16,263 bases of DNA from Sporomusaceae bacterium (lineage in GTDB: Bacteria > Bacillota > Negativicutes > DSM-13327), in contig JAPUES010000116.1 of the NCBI GenBank assembly GCA_027492445.1, forward strand, positions 1 to 16,263. Direction: 5' to 3'. The translations under genes were made by a program, and so were the position numbers. A model generated the notes under the pieces. That model saw nothing but the letters and a program-made list of their open reading frames with translations. It did no database searches and had not been told where the DNA came from. Positions 15,329-16,263 of this stretch are shown here, one piece after another. Within the stretch, counting starts at the first letter, position 1. Every line of letters starts with the position of its first letter.

Positions 15329-15898
15329 TTACTTCCATAGTTCACGTTTACCGGTAGCGACACCAATAATTCCTTTTTCTAGCGCCTCGGCGATATCATT
15401 CCCATTTCTGATTAGACCACCAGCGATTATTTTTGCACCCGTTTTTTGAATAATTTCTTTTACATATTCAGTGGGAATGCTCATTGGCATTATGATGACA
15501 CCATCTGGCTTATGCTTGCTAATGGATTCTAATCCATTTCTCAATGCCTCTGTATCAATTAAAAACATACATTGGATGGCAATCATTCCATTGTCACGAA
15601 TTGTTTTAATCCACTGTGGTTTCGTTGTAATAAGAGAGTCAACACCAAGAGTGGCTAAAAATTTTATTCCATAATTATCTCTGGCAATTCCTCGTATGGA
15701 ATCCAAATGAAGCATAACCACTTTTCCATGCTCATGGGCACGTTTAATTAATTCTGGAAGGCTTTCCAAATCTCCAAATTTAACCATCAAACAAGATGAT
15801 TCCGTATTTCCCACTGCATATATAAATTCATCCATAGTATGAACCGCTGGAATGATACAATTCCTAGCTAAGAGCTTGTCTATATTATTTTTAAGCAT
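15329..15898 (-). CDS. glpP: Glycerol-3-phosphate responsive antiterminator
   Basis: A 189-residue GlpP-family protein of normal length, with a TIM-barrel-like fold. With glycerol-3-phosphate bound it prevents premature termination in leader RNAs of glycerol genes, as known for Bacillus subtilis glpD. Family-typical segments are KVVMLHLDSIRGIARDNYG (59-77), GVDSLITTKP (85-94), AIQCMFLIDTEAL (107-119), PDGVIIMPMSIP (131-142) and IIAGGLIRNGNDIAEAL (157-173), ending in RELWK. The start ATG at 15898 has AGGAGAAGG upstream. Its own mRNA begins with a terminator-containing leader (15961-16027), and a second copy of the element follows the gene, so autoregulation is likely. Confidence 0.95.
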   Translation of the reverse strand: MLKNNIDKLLARNCIIPAVHTMDEFIYAVGNTESSCLMVKFGDLESLPELIKRAHEHGKVVMLHLDSIRGIARDNYGIKFLATLGVDSLITTKPQWIKTIRDNGMIAIQCMFLIDTEALRNGLESISKHKPDGVIIMPMSIPTEYVKEIIQKTGAKIIAGGLIRNGNDIAEALEKGIIGVATGKRELWK

Positions 15899-15960
15899 TT
15901 TCCTTCTCCTACTTCTTACTTATTTACATCCTATTCCTCATGTTACATTCAACATAAACT

Positions 15961-16008
15961 AAAAAAATCCATACTTCTCCCCAATAAAAAAAACGGAAGA
16001 AATATGGA
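15961..16008 (-). terminator. Intrinsic terminator in the glpP leader (attenuator)
   Basis: A 14-bp stem with two G-U pairs (5' arm 15995-16008, 3' arm 15968-15981) and a 13-nt T-rich loop. Seven T (15961-15967) follow on the minus strand. It lies between the glpP promoter and glpP, about 60 bases before the start codon. It therefore blocks glpP unless overcome. Confidence 0.88.
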
Positions 16009-16027
16009 CCTTCATATACTCTAGGCC
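15999..16027 (-). promoter_or_regulatory. Antiterminator-like RNA element, copy A (glpP leader)
   Basis: GGCCT (16023-16027), an 11-nt loop AGAGTATATGA and AGGTC (16007-16011) form a 5-bp stem containing one G-U pair. It overlaps the 5' arm of the terminator by two bases. Copy B has a G-C pair at the same place, so the base change keeps the stem. Both loops begin with AGAGT and end with GA. An upstream TTACAT followed by AAGT is also shared by the two leaders. Inference: a GlpP target giving autoregulation by glycerol-3-phosphate. Confidence 0.7.
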
Positions 16028-16066
16028 ACTTACATGTAACATTATTCTTTTTTATAACTCGATTGT

Positions 16067-16095
16067 ATTATATATTAGATTATATTTACCGTCAA
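16067..16095 (-). promoter_or_regulatory. Promoter of glpP
   Basis: TTGACG (16090-16095), 17-bp spacer, TATAAT (16067-16072) on the minus strand. The expected transcription start near 16060 gives a leader of about 160 nt that includes the antiterminator and terminator. Confidence 0.85.
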
Positions 16096-16146
16096 GAAAA
16101 AAGTAGAACATTGTACCAATTCTCATTTTTCAGACAGTAGTATCCC

Positions 16147-16175
16147 TTTACTTCTCTAATTATTAAAATTATAAT
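16147..16175 (+). promoter_or_regulatory. Promoter of the plus-strand gene at the right edge
   Basis: TTTACT (16147-16152), 17-bp spacer and TATAAT (16170-16175), 53 bases before the ATG at 16228. It is divergent from the glpP promoter. A second TATAAT (16182-16187) has no -35 box at the right distance. A short GCCAC/GTGGC hairpin (16201-16213) lies in the leader. Confidence 0.6.
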
Positions 16176-16227
16176 AAACCTTATAATACAAAATTTCAAA
16201 GCCACCTTGTGGCACATAGGAGTTACT

Positions 16228-16263
16228 ATGACTAAAAAGAATGAATTATACAAGCTTATCGAT
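16228..16263 (+). CDS. Start of an unidentified gene (cut by window edge)
   Basis: The ATG at 16228 is preceded by AGGAG with 5 bases between and by a good promoter. Only 12 codons are visible (MTKKNELYKLID), a charged N-terminus without a signal peptide. This is too short to name. It is divergent from glpP. Confidence 0.55.
   Translation, partial: MTKKNELYKLID

Noticed and set aside
15961..16027. Known metabolite riboswitch classes as an explanation of the glpP leader
   Set aside because: I saw no match to preQ1, c-di-GMP, fluoride, guanidine, purine or ZTP consensus features; the short stem abutting a terminator fits a protein-bound antiterminator better.
1..16263. CRISPR arrays, insertion sequences, phage genes or integration sites
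   Set aside because: No regularly spaced repeats, transposase or integrase genes were seen; the lone tRNA gene has no duplicated 3' end nearby.

Overview
The window looks like a low-GC Firmicutes chromosome. Promoters are SigA-like (TTGACA-17-TATAAT), ribosome binding sites are strong GGAGG types, and the tRNA gene encodes its own CCA. I favour a diderm Negativicutes relative (Sporomusaceae, Pelosinus-like). The reasons are a secreted protein with a BamE/SmpA-like C-terminus, a CoA-disulfide-reductase/rhodanese/TusA/DsrE fusion of a type I associate with anaerobic Firmicutes, and a GlpP-type antiterminator. The genus is inference; no 16S or marker gene is present. Almost every gene is on the minus strand; only the DUF362 ferredoxin gene and a gene cut by the right edge are on plus.

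Left part (1-4380): a methyl-accepting chemotaxis protein, cut at its C-terminus by the window edge. Then comes a two-gene sulfur operon read from a good promoter near 4350-4375. It encodes a small ArsR-family regulator with four cysteines, translationally overlapped with an 811-residue fusion protein (CoA-disulfide-reductase core, rhodanese, TusA-like and DsrE2-like modules) that probably handles persulfide sulfur.

Middle (4420-9100): tRNA-Leu(UAG) with its terminator, a secreted 307-residue protein with a consensus promoter, a RarD-type permease, a DUF362 protein with two [4Fe-4S] motifs on plus, a small secreted protein of unknown family and an orphan DUF2442 protein.

Right part (9125-16230): a glycerol/acyl-ester locus read leftward. 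The order is glpP (glycerol-3-phosphate responsive antiterminator), an MsAcT/arylesterase-like SGNH lipoprotein, glpK (glycerol kinase), a monoacylglycerol-lipase-like hydrolase and a large MalT-type LuxR (LAL) regulator. Esterase and lipase would release glycerol from esters, GlpK would make glycerol-3-phosphate, and GlpP would sense it.

The most interesting signal is RNA-level. A 29-nt element (26/29 identical) occurs twice, once in the glpP leader and once between glpP and the esterase gene. Each time a 5-bp stem abuts and overlaps the 5' arm of a strong intrinsic terminator. The pair looks like an antiterminator/terminator switch, probably the RNA target of GlpP, which would autoregulate glpP and place the lipoprotein esterase under glycerol-3-phosphate control.
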